NCBI RefSeq assembly: GCF_023276435.1
Contig: NZ_JALLPO010000008.1
Location: 168,987 to 232,986, forward strand
From: Sphaerisporangium perillae
GTDB taxonomy: Bacteria > Actinomycetota > Actinomycetes > Streptosporangiales > Streptosporangiaceae
Reading direction: 5' to 3'
Length of the DNA: 64,000 bases
Both the position numbers and the translations under genes were made by a program. This document shows, one piece after another, positions 8,784 through 16,850 of the stretch (the stretch's first letter is position 1; each line of letters starts with the position of its first letter). The notes under the pieces are model-generated. The model did not search any database. It was not told where the DNA came from and saw only the letters and a program-made list of their open reading frames with translations.

Positions 8784-10394
8784 TCAGGGCTGGAGCATGA
8801 GGGATGCGCAGTGTTCGGCGATCATCATCGCGGGGGCGTTGGTGTTGCCTCCGGTGATGGACGGCATGATCGAGGCGTCGGCGACGCGCAGGCCCTCGAT
8901 GCCGCGCACCCGAAGTTCCGGATCGACCACCGCCCGCTCGTCGGCGCCCATCCGGCACGTGCCGACCGGGTGGTACACCGTCGTGGCGCGGTTCGGCAGC
9001 TCGGCGGCCAGGGCGGCCCGGTCCGGGTAGGCGGGGCCGGGGGACAGCTCGCCGGTCACGTCGGCAGAGATGATCTTGTTGGCCATCACGTCGCGGACGA
9101 GATCCATCCCGTCCAGGAGCAGCCTGCGGTCGTCCGGCTCGGCGAGGTAGGCGGGGTCGATGACCGGCGCGGCCGTGGGGTCGGCGGAGGCGAGCCGGAG
9201 GGTGCCCCGGCTCTTGGGGTAGATCAGCGTGGCCAGCAGGGTGAGGGACGGGCGCGGGTCGACCTTGTGCCGGATGGGCGCGTCCTGGTTGGGGCCGGGG
9301 TATCCCCATGGAAGCGCGTGGAGCTGGATGTCGGGGACATCGCCGGAGGCCATGGAGCTGCGGACGAAGCCGACGGCCTCGAAGACGCTGCGGCTCACCC
9401 AGGTGGTGCCGCTGCGCAGCGTCTCCCGGATCAGCCCTGCGGCGAAGTACGGCGCGGTGCCGCGGTTGCGGGCCGACTTCATGAGATACGTCATCGGCAC
9501 GAACATGTGGTCGTGCAGGTTGTCCCCGACCGGCAGGTCGGCGACGACCTCGATGCCGTGCTCGCGCAGGTGCGCGGCTGGGCCGACGCCTGAGAGCATG
9601 AGGAGCTGCGCCGAGCCGAACGTGCCGGCCGCGAGTATCACCTCCTGGGCGGCCCGGGTCGTCCGGTGCCCCTCCTTGGTGATCACGTCCACCCCGGTGG
9701 CGCGGCCGTTCTCGAGCACGACGCGAGTGACCAGGCAGCCTGTCTCGATCTTGAGGTTCGGCAGGCCGTGGCCGTCCAGGTACCCGACCGACGAGCTGTA
9801 ACGCAGCCCGCGGTGGGCGCTTTGCTGGAAGAGCGAGGCGCCTTCCTGGTACTCGCCGTTGTAGTCGTCGTTCTTCATGACGCCCGCGGTGTCGGCGAGG
9901 GCCTCGATGAAGGCCTGCGCGGCCGGGGTGATGTCCTTGGCCCGGGTCACCTGGATCGGGCCGCCGGATCCGCGCAGGTCGGTGCCGCCGTCCACCCAGT
10001 TCTCCATCCGCTTGAAGCTCGGCAGGACGTCGGCGTAACTCCAGCCCTCGCAGCCCTCGGCCGCCCAGTCGTCGTAGTTTTGGCGGTGGCCGCGCACGAA
10101 CACCATCCCGTTGATCGACCCCGAGCCGCCGAGCACCCGCCCACGGGTCTGCGGGATCCTGCGGTTCAGCGCGGCGGCCTGCGGGCTGCTGTAGTAGCCC
10201 CAGTCCAGCCGCTTCTTCAGCTCGGGGATGTTGTGGAACACGGCGATCAGCCCGGGTTTGCGCACCAGCCTCGAGCGATCGGATCCGCCTGCTTCCAGCA
10301 GGACGACGCGGGCACCGGTGTCGGCGAGCCGCCTGGCCAGCACACATCCGGCACTCCCGGCCCCAACGATGACATAGTCGGCAGACTCATCCAT
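8784..10394 (-). CDS. GMC-family FAD-dependent oxidoreductase (choline-dehydrogenase-like)
   Basis: This 536-aa enzyme carries the N-terminal FAD-binding signature DYVIVGAGSAGCVLARRL (residues 5-22), the GMC signature around GGSGSINGMVFVRGH, and the C-terminal GMC motifs HPVGTCRMG and GGNTNAPAMMIAEHCA, which contain the active-site His and Asn. Family members oxidise alcohols such as choline, glucose, polyethylene glycol or aryl alcohols; the substrate cannot be told from sequence. The ATG at 10394 has GAGGG upstream, and a longer open frame to 10583 adds only non-conserved residues. No betaine-aldehyde dehydrogenase is next to it, so osmoprotectant synthesis is not supported by context. Confidence 0.9.
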   Translation of the reverse strand: MDESADYVIVGAGSAGCVLARRLADTGARVVLLEAGGSDRSRLVRKPGLIAVFHNIPELKKRLDWGYYSSPQAAALNRRIPQTRGRVLGGSGSINGMVFVRGHRQNYDDWAAEGCEGWSYADVLPSFKRMENWVDGGTDLRGSGGPIQVTRAKDITPAAQAFIEALADTAGVMKNDDYNGEYQEGASLFQQSAHRGLRYSSSVGYLDGHGLPNLKIETGCLVTRVVLENGRATGVDVITKEGHRTTRAAQEVILAAGTFGSAQLLMLSGVGPAAHLREHGIEVVADLPVGDNLHDHMFVPMTYLMKSARNRGTAPYFAAGLIRETLRSGTTWVSRSVFEAVGFVRSSMASGDVPDIQLHALPWGYPGPNQDAPIRHKVDPRPSLTLLATLIYPKSRGTLRLASADPTAAPVIDPAYLAEPDDRRLLLDGMDLVRDVMANKIISADVTGELSPGPAYPDRAALAAELPNRATTVYHPVGTCRMGADERAVVDPELRVRGIEGLRVADASIMPSITGGNTNAPAMMIAEHCASLMLQP

Positions 10395-10652
10395 GTGGCC
10401 CTCGCAAGCGACGACGAACGGCCACGCACACCGCAGCCAGAGCGAATGTACTCCACCAGCCAAACGCTTGGTCAAGACGTTGAACGCTATTGGAACGGGT
10501 GGGCCTTGGTCGATCAGCCCGATCGTGGGACGCGGCACCGCCTCGCCGGTCCTCCGCCCGGCACCCACACGCTTGAATCGCATGGAGGAAGTCTTCGAAG
10601 GGCGGGCCGCTGGTCAGGATAGGAACGTGAACGAAAGCGCGTGATCGTATTG

Positions 10653-10669
10653 TCGGGGAACATCCCCGA
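10653..10669. promoter_or_regulatory. Perfect 17-bp palindrome just upstream of the phosphodiesterase gene
   Basis: The sequence TCGGGGAACATCCCCGA has 7-bp arms with an ACA centre and ends 15 bases before the ATG at 10685. It could be a repressor operator covering the transcription start or a hairpin in the leader. It lies within the 290-bp region between this gene and the divergent oxidoreductase gene. Confidence 0.45.
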
Positions 10670-10684
10670 TGTGAAGATCAGAAA

Positions 10685-12106
10685 ATGCCGCGTTCAAGAG
10701 CCGTTCCGTCCGTGCTTGCCGTCGCCGCGTCCGCGCTGCTGATCAGTGGAAATGCCGAGGCGTCGGCGGATCCGCCGTTACCCTCGGCGATCTTTCGCGC
10801 CACGCACAACAGCTACTCGGGCAACGTCGACGGCGCCAAGAGCTCGATCGCCTACCAACTCGACCGCGGCATTCGCTTCATCGAACTCGACATACACGAC
10901 AACGGTTACGCCACCTCGCACGACTACTCCATCGGCCACGACTCCCCCGGCAACCTGGTCGACCACACGGGAAACCCCCCGTCGAACCTCCTGCGCGACT
11001 GGCTCAACGTGATCAACACCTGGTCCGCGCAGCATCCCACCGCCGCACCGATCGTCGTCGCGCTCGACGTCAAAGACGACTTGACCGACAACACCTCGTA
11101 CGCCGCAGGCAACCTGGCCGCGCTCAACCAGGAGCTCACTTCTGTCTTCGGCTCGCGGCTGTTCTGGGCCAAGGACTACCCGACGAGCCCACCGTCGGTG
11201 GACACTCTGCGCGGCCGGGTGCTCCCTCTGATCTCTGGCGACGGCAAGACCCGCACCGCGTACAAACGCGACGTCGGTTACCACCCGGCCGTCGCGATCA
11301 ACGGCCGCGGCCAGGTCGTGGAGGTGAATGACTCGGGCGCGGGCGCGCTCTGGTACTGGACCGGCGCGTACGGTACCGACGGCCGCGTGACCTGGCTACG
11401 CCACGGCAAGTACGACACCGGCGTCACGCCGGCCGTCACGCTGAACGACAACGGCGACCTGGTCGAGGTCCACCAGTCCGAGAACGCCACCACGCTGTGG
11501 TACCGCGTCGGTCACCTCAATGCCGATGGCGAGATCACCTGGTCGCCCAGCCGCCAGTATGACGACGGCGTCCTGCCGACGGTCAGGTTCACCGACGCGG
11601 CAGGCACCCAGCTACGCGAGATACACCGCAGCCAGAGCGGCAGCCAGAACTGGAATTGGCGCGGCGTGCTCAACGCCGGCGCGATGACGGTCTCGTGGAG
11701 CGGCAACGCCAAGACCTCCGACGCCCGCTACGACACGGCCACCTCGACCAGCGGCGCGTCGCGCGTGCACGTGTGGAACGGCGCCGACGGCCCGACCCCG
11801 TCCCAGACCTTGCGGATGGACACCGACAGGTACACCGGCGACCGCATCCGCTACCAGCAGACCGCCTTCGACGAGTTCCAGCAGGGCGACAGCGCGGAGC
11901 TCCAGCAGGGCGCGCTGTTCTACGCGGCGCCCGCCGGCGAGTCCTCGTTCATCACCGCGGCACGGCAGGCGGGACGGCTCGTGCGCGGCTGGGATTTCGA
12001 CTCAGTGAGCGACGCCACCAACCCGCTGGCCGACTATCCGGCGACCAACCACCCGTACGACACCTGGTACCAGGACCTCCTCACCCAATCCGGCGCTGTC
12101 GAGTGA
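10685..12106 (+). CDS. Secreted phosphatidylinositol-phospholipase-C-like phosphodiesterase
   Basis: This is a 473-aa exported protein. Residues 1-28 form a signal peptide with a likely cut after AEASA. The next part fits the PI-PLC X TIM-barrel: FRATHNSYSG holds the first catalytic His-Asn, GIRFIELDIH the Glu-x-Asp metal/substrate site, and YSIGHDSPGN the second His. Residues about 195-330 contain repeating segments (AVAINGRGQVVEVNDSG, AVTLNDNGDLVEVHQSE, TVRFTDAAGTQLREIHRSQ) that look like a beta-propeller-type insertion. The C-terminus returns to barrel-like sequence (GRLVRGWDFDSV). Likely substrates are phosphoinositides or related phosphodiesters; the insertion is unusual for the family. 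Confidence 0.8.
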   Translation: MPRSRAVPSVLAVAASALLISGNAEASADPPLPSAIFRATHNSYSGNVDGAKSSIAYQLDRGIRFIELDIHDNGYATSHDYSIGHDSPGNLVDHTGNPPSNLLRDWLNVINTWSAQHPTAAPIVVALDVKDDLTDNTSYAAGNLAALNQELTSVFGSRLFWAKDYPTSPPSVDTLRGRVLPLISGDGKTRTAYKRDVGYHPAVAINGRGQVVEVNDSGAGALWYWTGAYGTDGRVTWLRHGKYDTGVTPAVTLNDNGDLVEVHQSENATTLWYRVGHLNADGEITWSPSRQYDDGVLPTVRFTDAAGTQLREIHRSQSGSQNWNWRGVLNAGAMTVSWSGNAKTSDARYDTATSTSGASRVHVWNGADGPTPSQTLRMDTDRYTGDRIRYQQTAFDEFQQGDSAELQQGALFYAAPAGESSFITAARQAGRLVRGWDFDSVSDATNPLADYPATNHPYDTWYQDLLTQSGAVE

Positions 12107-12125
12107 TCCGGTAGGCGCGGATCAC
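12103..12125 (+). terminator. Stem-loop overlapping the stop codon of the phosphodiesterase gene
   Basis: Perfect 8-bp arms GTGATCCG and CGGATCAC flank a 7-base loop, and the TGA stop lies inside the left arm. No T-run follows. Position suggests a transcription terminator or an mRNA 3'-end stabiliser. Confidence 0.5.
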
Positions 12126-12442
12126 GGTCGGTTCGACGGTGTTGCCCGAGTCGTCCGCCGACCTGGCTGGCAGCGACACGAAACCACGCTGCGGCGACGT
12201 CGGCGGATGACCTTCCACACGATCACGGCAGCGAGTACACCGCCGCCGACGACCTGCCCCCGGCCGCCGAAGCAGCAGCCAGGGCGGGACTTCAGCAGCC
12301 CATCGCCGTGTTGAAGAATCTCCACGGTTTCGGGGGCGTCATACGGTGGATGCGCCGACCCGGTACCCCAGCCGTCTGACCGCATACTCCCGACATTTTG
12401 CGAATACATGTCTTATTTGTGATGAGGTCATGGTCACACTCA

Positions 12443-12652
12443 GACGCGAACTTCCCCGCGCTGGCCGGGCTTATGAAGGCGGCACTGACCTCGGGCCCGC
12501 TGCCCGCGCCCAGCTCCCCGCCGGACGCGGTCATGCAGAACTCCGCCGCCGCCACTGCCGCGACCATGTGCAACGACGTGGAGTGGCCCGACTCGGTCCC
12601 GCTGCACCAGCGCTCGGTCTCACGATGTGAGGAACTCCGTCAGCCCTGGGGA
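12443..12652 (+). pseudogene. Remnant of a secreted alpha/beta-hydrolase peptidase (tripeptidyl-aminopeptidase type)
   Basis: The frame 12443-12652 encodes sequence including NFPALAGLMKAAL and AATMCNDVEWPDSVPLHQR. In my memory this resembles the C-terminal cap region of secreted S33 tripeptidyl aminopeptidases, where a Cys-Asn-Asp-x-x-W-P segment is followed by a short helix and a Cys-Trp-Pro motif. Nothing upstream encodes the catalytic Ser motif and the downstream part is lost, so this is a decayed fragment. The remaining bases between 12126 and 12758 hold no other supported gene. Confidence 0.45.
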
Positions 12653-12758
12653 TGTATCTCGAAAGGCTACGAATTGCTTTTGCGCGAGATCGACCTTCTC
12701 GTGGCATTCAAGTGCGCCTTCTTCCCTTGCACGAAATTTTAGCAGGAGAATAGCCAAT

Positions 12759-12833
12759 ATGGCCGGCAGGGGCGGGTACAGTTGTTGTCGTATATCGCCC
12801 ATTCTGGGCGAATCGACGAATCCGGGAGGCTGA
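12759..12833 (+). CDS. Tiny ORF, 24 codons, tentative
   Basis: An AGGAG sequence lies 10 bases before ATG at 12759. The encoded peptide MAGRGGYSCCRISPILGEST contains a Cys-Cys pair and ends four residues later. Its stop is one base before the next tiny ORF. It could be a leader peptide, a precursor peptide or chance. No homologue is recalled. Confidence 0.2.
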   Translation: MAGRGGYSCCRISPILGESTNPGG

Positions 12834-12834
12834 C

Positions 12835-12930
12835 ATGAATGGACACCTACCGTATCGCGATTCCGGTCCGGCTGCCCGCATTGGGGGTGTACGCGGCTGG
12901 CAGGCGGACATTCTCCGCGGCGAGTCGTAG
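12835..12930 (+). CDS. Small ORF, 31 codons, upstream of a prolyl oligopeptidase
   Basis: GGGAGG lies six bases before ATG at 12835, an excellent ribosome binding site. The 31-residue product begins MNGHLPYRDSGPAARIGG and ends WQADILRGES. It is followed within 12 bases by a perfect 12-bp hairpin and then by the peptidase gene. This layout suggests a regulatory leader peptide or a small peptide processed by the peptidase. No RiPP biosynthetic enzyme is nearby, so the peptide-product idea is speculative. Confidence 0.35.
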   Translation: MNGHLPYRDSGPAARIGGVRGWQADILRGES

Positions 12931-12941
12931 CTAAGTGAGCT

Positions 12942-12975
12942 GAGGTACTGCGGTGCGTATAGGCCGCAGTACCTC
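12942..12975 (+). promoter_or_regulatory. Strong hairpin between the small ORF and the prolyl oligopeptidase gene
   Basis: Perfect 12-bp arms (GAGGTACTGCGG and CCGCAGTACCTC) enclose a 10-base loop. It lies 12 bases after the 31-codon ORF and 38 bases before the preferred start of the peptidase. It may act as terminator or attenuator, or as an operator if bound as DNA. There is no T-run. Confidence 0.6.
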
Positions 12976-13013
12976 GACCTATGGCAGGCGGGGCGATACA
13001 TCGGGGGGCGTTT

Positions 13014-15140
13014 ATGGCGCGATTGTTCTACCCTGCCGCTTGGCGCAGCGATGTGGTGGAGGATCTGTCCGGATTCCTGGTTTCCGATCCCTACCGGTGG
13101 TTGGAAGACGGCAATGATGCGTGCGTGCGGGACTGGGCGGCGGCCCAGGATCGTCTCTTCCACGCGTATCGCGCCGGATGGCGTGAGAAGCAATCGTGGG
13201 CGTCTTTGATGGATCAGGTGTCATCCTTCGGCGTGTCGGAGCCTCCGATGGCGCGTGGTTCGGTCATGTTCCTTGCCGAGCAGCTCCGTGGGGATGAGCA
13301 ACGGCGCCTGCTCGTCGTTGACGCCGAGGGCAACAGGCGGGTGCTGGTCGATCCGGTAGAGATCGATCCGTCCGGCCATACCGGGCTGTATTCCTGGTGG
13401 CCATCGCGCGAGGGCGAACGTGTGGCTGTCCAGATGGAGGTCGCCGAGCAGCCCGGCAGCGACATCATGGTGCTGGACGTGCGTACCGGCGAGGCGGTGG
13501 ACGGGCCGTTGCCACGCGCCCGTAACACCTCGCTTGCCTGGCTGCCGGGAGGGGATGCGTTCTACTACGTCAGCCGTGTTCCTGATGAGGAACTGGCCCC
13601 CGGCGACATGCGTTTGCAGCGGCGGGTGAGGTTGCATCGGGTCGGTTCGCCCTGGCAGACCGACGCGGTGGTGCTCGGCGGCGACGATGCCCCAGACCAC
13701 TATTACGGGCTCACGGTCAGCGCCGACGGCCGTTATCTGGCGATCACTGCGACGGTTGGGCCCGCCTCACACAACGACGTGTACGTGGCCGAGCTCATCG
13801 ATCCGGAAGCCCCGCGTTTCATCAAGATCGTGGACGGACGCACCATACGCGCCCGTGTTCTCCCACGCTTCCTCACGGACGGCAATCTGCTGCTGGTCAC
13901 CGACTACCAGGCCCCGTGTGGCCGCATCTGTATGGCGCACCGGCACGACACCGACCCGGCCGCATGGCGCGCGCTGGTAGCCGAAGATCCCCAGGCCCCC
14001 TTGGACGAGTGCCTGGTCCTGGACGACCCGGCACTTCCGCGGCCCCTCCTGCTGGTGGCACGCACCCGCCACGGCACCTCCACCCTGACACTGCACGACC
14101 TGGCCACTGGCCGGCTGCTCACCGGTCTGCCCCTTCCCGGCGCGGGCGTCGTGTCATCCCTGCGCACGAACATCCCACACGGACATCGCGCATGGTTCAG
14201 CTACTGTGACGCGACCACACCCCCCACCATCTATCGCTACGACGCCACCAGCGGGAGGACGGAACAAGAAACCGGCGCCACGATAGCTGGACATACTCCA
14301 GAGATCCGCAGCCGCAGCGTTGGCTATCACGCCGGCGACGGCACCGAGATCACGCTGTTCCTGTTCACCCCGGCTGAAGAACATCAGGGCCCCCGCCCCA
14401 CCCTCCTTTACGGCTACGGCAGCTTCGGCATGCCGATGCGCCCATGGTTCTTCCCCATGGCAGCCGCGTGGGTCAGCGCCGGCGGCACCTACGCGGTCGC
14501 CTGTGTACGCGGAGGCGGCGAAGAAGGCCAACGCTGGCACGACGCCGGCCGCGGACCACACAAACACCGCGCGGTCAGCGACTTCAACGACGCCGCGACC
14601 TGGCTCATCAACACCGGTCGAACCACCCGCGACCAACTGGCGATCTTTGGCCAATCCGCCGGCGGCCTACTGGTCACCGCCGCCGCCACACAGCGACCAG
14701 ATCTGTACGCCGCGGTCATCGCCGAAGGCCCGCTATGTGACATGGTGCGCTACGAACACTTCGGCCTGGGATGCACATGGACCGACGAATTCGGTACCGC
14801 CTCCCAATCCGAACAACTCCAATGGCTACTCACATACTCCCCCTACCACAACATCACGCCCGGAGCCCCCTATCCCGCATTCCTCCTCACCGGCGCGGTA
14901 ACCGATCTGCAGACCGGAGAGGCCCACGTCACCAAAATGTGCGCGGCCCTCCAACATGCCACCAGCAGTGACCGGCCGATCCTCATGCGTCGAGAACCCG
15001 ACACCGCCCACGCCGCCTTCCCCGCGAGCAAAGAACGGGCCTTGGCCGCGGACATCCTGGCCTTCGCCGGAAAATACACCGGTCTATCGCCGGAAAAGAC
15101 AACCATGCGTCTTCACGAGACTGCCGCAGAACCACACTAG
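13014..15140 (+). CDS. Prolyl oligopeptidase, peptidase family S9A
   Basis: This 708-aa cytoplasmic serine peptidase has an N-terminal strand-rich propeller (about 70-420) and a C-terminal alpha/beta hydrolase domain. Catalytic residues are Ser548 in IFGQSAGGL, Asp631 in GAVTDLQ and His666 in DTAHAAF. The conserved RGGGEEGQRWHDAG segment before the nucleophile is typical of S9A. The Asp loop is usually GDxDxRV, and here the Arg-Val is replaced by Leu-Gln, which may alter activity or specificity. The ATG at 13014 has GGGGGG seven bases upstream; an in-frame ATG at 12981 lacks a binding site. The gene follows the small ORF and hairpin. It cuts short peptides after Pro or a related residue. Confidence 0.92.
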   Translation: MARLFYPAAWRSDVVEDLSGFLVSDPYRWLEDGNDACVRDWAAAQDRLFHAYRAGWREKQSWASLMDQVSSFGVSEPPMARGSVMFLAEQLRGDEQRRLLVVDAEGNRRVLVDPVEIDPSGHTGLYSWWPSREGERVAVQMEVAEQPGSDIMVLDVRTGEAVDGPLPRARNTSLAWLPGGDAFYYVSRVPDEELAPGDMRLQRRVRLHRVGSPWQTDAVVLGGDDAPDHYYGLTVSADGRYLAITATVGPASHNDVYVAELIDPEAPRFIKIVDGRTIRARVLPRFLTDGNLLLVTDYQAPCGRICMAHRHDTDPAAWRALVAEDPQAPLDECLVLDDPALPRPLLLVARTRHGTSTLTLHDLATGRLLTGLPLPGAGVVSSLRTNIPHGHRAWFSYCDATTPPTIYRYDATSGRTEQETGATIAGHTPEIRSRSVGYHAGDGTEITLFLFTPAEEHQGPRPTLLYGYGSFGMPMRPWFFPMAAAWVSAGGTYAVACVRGGGEEGQRWHDAGRGPHKHRAVSDFNDAATWLINTGRTTRDQLAIFGQSAGGLLVTAAATQRPDLYAAVIAEGPLCDMVRYEHFGLGCTWTDEFGTASQSEQLQWLLTYSPYHNITPGAPYPAFLLTGAVTDLQTGEAHVTKMCAALQHATSSDRPILMRREPDTAHAAFPASKERALAADILAFAGKYTGLSPEKTTMRLHETAAEPH

Positions 15141-15745
15141 GCGACGAACGCGGCCCGCATGAGTGTGGCCATGTGGTCCGCGTATCCGTCGATGGACCAG
15201 TCGCAGTCGATCGTCAGGTTGTCGATGAGGTCGCTGGACATCAGCGCCCAGAGCATGTCGGTGGCACTGGCGATGGTCCATGAGCCCGCCAGCAGGCCCT
15301 CGCGGTGGAGCGCCTCGATGAGATGGCGGCAGATCCGGCGTTGGTCGCGGGCGACCACGTCCCAGTGCGCGGCGAAGTCGGGGTCGCTACGCCGTTGCCG
15401 TTGGATCGCTGTCGCGACCGCGCGGACCCGTGGGCGGATCCGGCCGAGGTGGGCCGCGAACTCGTCCAGCGCGGCGACTGGGTCCGGCGCGGCCAGCACC
15501 GGGCGGATGGAATCGTCTAGCCCCTCGGCCTCGTACACGTGGTCGTACAGCGCCACCAGTAGGTCGGCCCTGGTCGCGAAGTGGAGGTAGACCGAACGCC
15601 TCGACACCCCGGCCCGCTCGGCGGTGGCGCCCATCGTCAGTGCCGCCGGACCGTGCTCCTCCAGCAGCGCCCGGGCCGCGGCGAGCAGGGCGGCGCGCGT
15701 GCGTCGGCTGCGTGCGTTGGTCGGGACGGCGATAGGCCCGGTCAC
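15137..15745 (-). CDS. TetR-family transcriptional repressor
   Basis: This 202-aa protein has an N-terminal helix-turn-helix (about 15-60) with ALLAAARALLEEHGPAALTM and AGVSRRSVYLHFATRADLL, followed by an all-helical ligand domain. The start is GTG at 15745 with GGAGGT ten bases upstream; a longer reading to 15820 would cover the operators and is less likely. Its 3' end overlaps the end of the peptidase gene by four bases (convergent). It probably represses itself and the divergent SnoaL-like gene through two palindromes at 15784-15831. Confidence 0.88.
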   Translation of the reverse strand: MTGPIAVPTNARSRRTRAALLAAARALLEEHGPAALTMGATAERAGVSRRSVYLHFATRADLLVALYDHVYEAEGLDDSIRPVLAAPDPVAALDEFAAHLGRIRPRVRAVATAIQRQRRSDPDFAAHWDVVARDQRRICRHLIEALHREGLLAGSWTIASATDMLWALMSSDLIDNLTIDCDWSIDGYADHMATLMRAAFVA

Positions 15746-15783
15746 TGGCGACCTCCGTCGTTGTGTCACCCGGTTCGGGCGCC

Positions 15784-15831
15784 AACTATACGGGATGTAT
15801 AGTTGAGCTAAAGTATACATAGCGTGTAGTT
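15784..15831. promoter_or_regulatory. Two tandem 21-bp TetR-type operators
   Basis: The first site, 15784-15804, is a perfect inverted repeat AACTATAC, five bases, GTATAGTT. The second, 15811-15831, is AAGTATAC, five bases, GTGTAGTT, with the same geometry and 6 of 8 arm bases paired. Their centres are 27 bp apart. They are markedly AT-rich against the background and lie between tetR and the SnoaL-like gene. This is the expected layout for cooperative binding of two dimers that shut both divergent promoters. Confidence 0.8.
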
Positions 15832-15878
15832 CCAGCGGCGTCGAAGTCGTCCGTGCACGGCATGAGCCGAGGAGACCG

Positions 15879-16118
15879 ATGAGCGACCTTCAGGCCATCG
15901 CTGATCGCCTCGAGATCGAGGCGCTGCGCGGCGAGTTCACCGACGCGGGAATGATGCGCGACTACGACCGCTTCGCGTCGCTGTTACACAGGACGGCGCG
16001 TGGCGGATCCCTCACATCAACGTCCAGTTCGACAGCCGGGAGGAGATCCGCGCCGGGATCGAGCGGCTGCAGGGTCTCTGGGACTACTTCGTGCAAACCG
16101 TGCACCCGGGCACGATGA
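15879..16118 (+). pseudogene. SnoaL-like protein, frameshifted and truncated
   Basis: The frame starts MSDLQAIADRLEIEALRGEF, typical of nuclear-transport-factor-2/SnoaL-like proteins, and runs to FASL at about 15985. From there the family continuation is found one frame over (DGAWRIPHINVQFDSREEIR, then GLWDYFVQTVHPGT), so one base appears to be missing after 15985. The family also normally continues for about 45 residues past VHPGT, but here the sequence joins unrelated DNA leading into the YceI gene. Two lesions point to a dead gene, unless the first is a sequencing error. Confidence 0.75.
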
Positions 16119-16148
16119 CTACCTCTTTCCCCCTAGGAGCGACCAAGC

Positions 16149-16694
16149 GTGACAACCACGACCAAGCTCAGCGAGCTGACCGGCGACTACGTCCTCGACA
16201 CCGCCCACACGCGGATCGGCTTCGTCGCCCGGCACACGATGGCCACCAAGGTGCGCGGGCAGTTCGACGAGTTCGAGGGCAGCGCGCGCCTGGACGGCGA
16301 GGACCCGTCGAAGTCGAGCACCGAGCTCACGATCCAGGCGAAGAGCATCCAGACCCGCAACCAGCGGCGCGACGAGCACCTGCGCAGCAAGTTCCTGGAC
16401 ACGGACAACCACCCGACCATCACCTTCACCTCGATCGGGGTGGAGCAGGTCGACGACACCAGCTTCAAGGTCACCGGTGACCTGACCATCCTCGGCGTGA
16501 CCAAGCCGGTCACCGTGGACTTCGAGCTGACCGGCGCCGAGAACGATCCATGGGGCGACTTCCGGGTCGGCTTCGAGGGCAGCGTCACGATCGACCGCAA
16601 GGACTGGGGCGTGAACTGGAACGCCGCGACCGGGGTCCTGGTCAGCGAGAAGGTGACGCTGGAGTTCGACGTCGCCGCGATCCGGCGGTCCTGA
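16149..16694 (+). CDS. YceI-family lipid-binding protein
   Basis: This 181-aa protein matches the YceI family of lipocalin-like barrels: it opens with GDYVLDTAHTRIGFVARHTM, has the EFEGSARLDG strand, the hallmark DEHLRSKFLDTDNHPTITF, and ITFTSIGVEQV. Family members bind polyisoprenoids or similar lipids. No signal peptide is visible, as in many actinobacterial members. The start is GTG at 16149 with AGGAG ten bases upstream. It lies just after the broken SnoaL-like gene and may depend on the same TetR-controlled promoter. Confidence 0.93.
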   Translation: MTTTTKLSELTGDYVLDTAHTRIGFVARHTMATKVRGQFDEFEGSARLDGEDPSKSSTELTIQAKSIQTRNQRRDEHLRSKFLDTDNHPTITFTSIGVEQVDDTSFKVTGDLTILGVTKPVTVDFELTGAENDPWGDFRVGFEGSVTIDRKDWGVNWNAATGVLVSEKVTLEFDVAAIRRS

Positions 16695-16699
16695 CCGAT

Positions 16700-16838
16700 G
16701 GCCCGGTGGCGTCGGCCATGGCGGTAGCAGGATCTGGTAGGTGACCAGCAGGTCGTAGACCTCCTGGGTGACGCCGGCGGAGGTTCGGGCGCGCAGCACC
16801 CGGCCGGCGAGAATGCTGGATCTCAGTAGCTTCGGGGG
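16700..16838 (-). pseudogene. IS4-type transposase, C-terminal fragment
   Basis: The minus strand reads PPKLLRSSILAGRVLRARTS, then AGVTQEVYDLLVTYQIL, then, after a frameshift, AMADATG. In my memory this is the C-terminal helix region of IS4-family DDE transposases from actinomycetes (R-V-L-R-x-x, Q-E-V/I-x-x-L-L-x-x-Y-Q-x-L-R-x-A-M). No catalytic residues and no terminal repeats remain. It lies between the YceI gene and the CHAT gene, at the left edge of the unusual 16.8-39.5 kb locus. Confidence 0.6.
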
Positions 16839-16850
16839 ACCTTTCTCTGG

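Noticed and set aside
12835..12930. The 31-residue ORF as a lasso-peptide precursor
   Set aside because: A Gly start with Asp nine residues later can be picked out, but the Thr usually found two residues before the core is absent and no cyclase, leader-binding protein or lasso peptidase is nearby.
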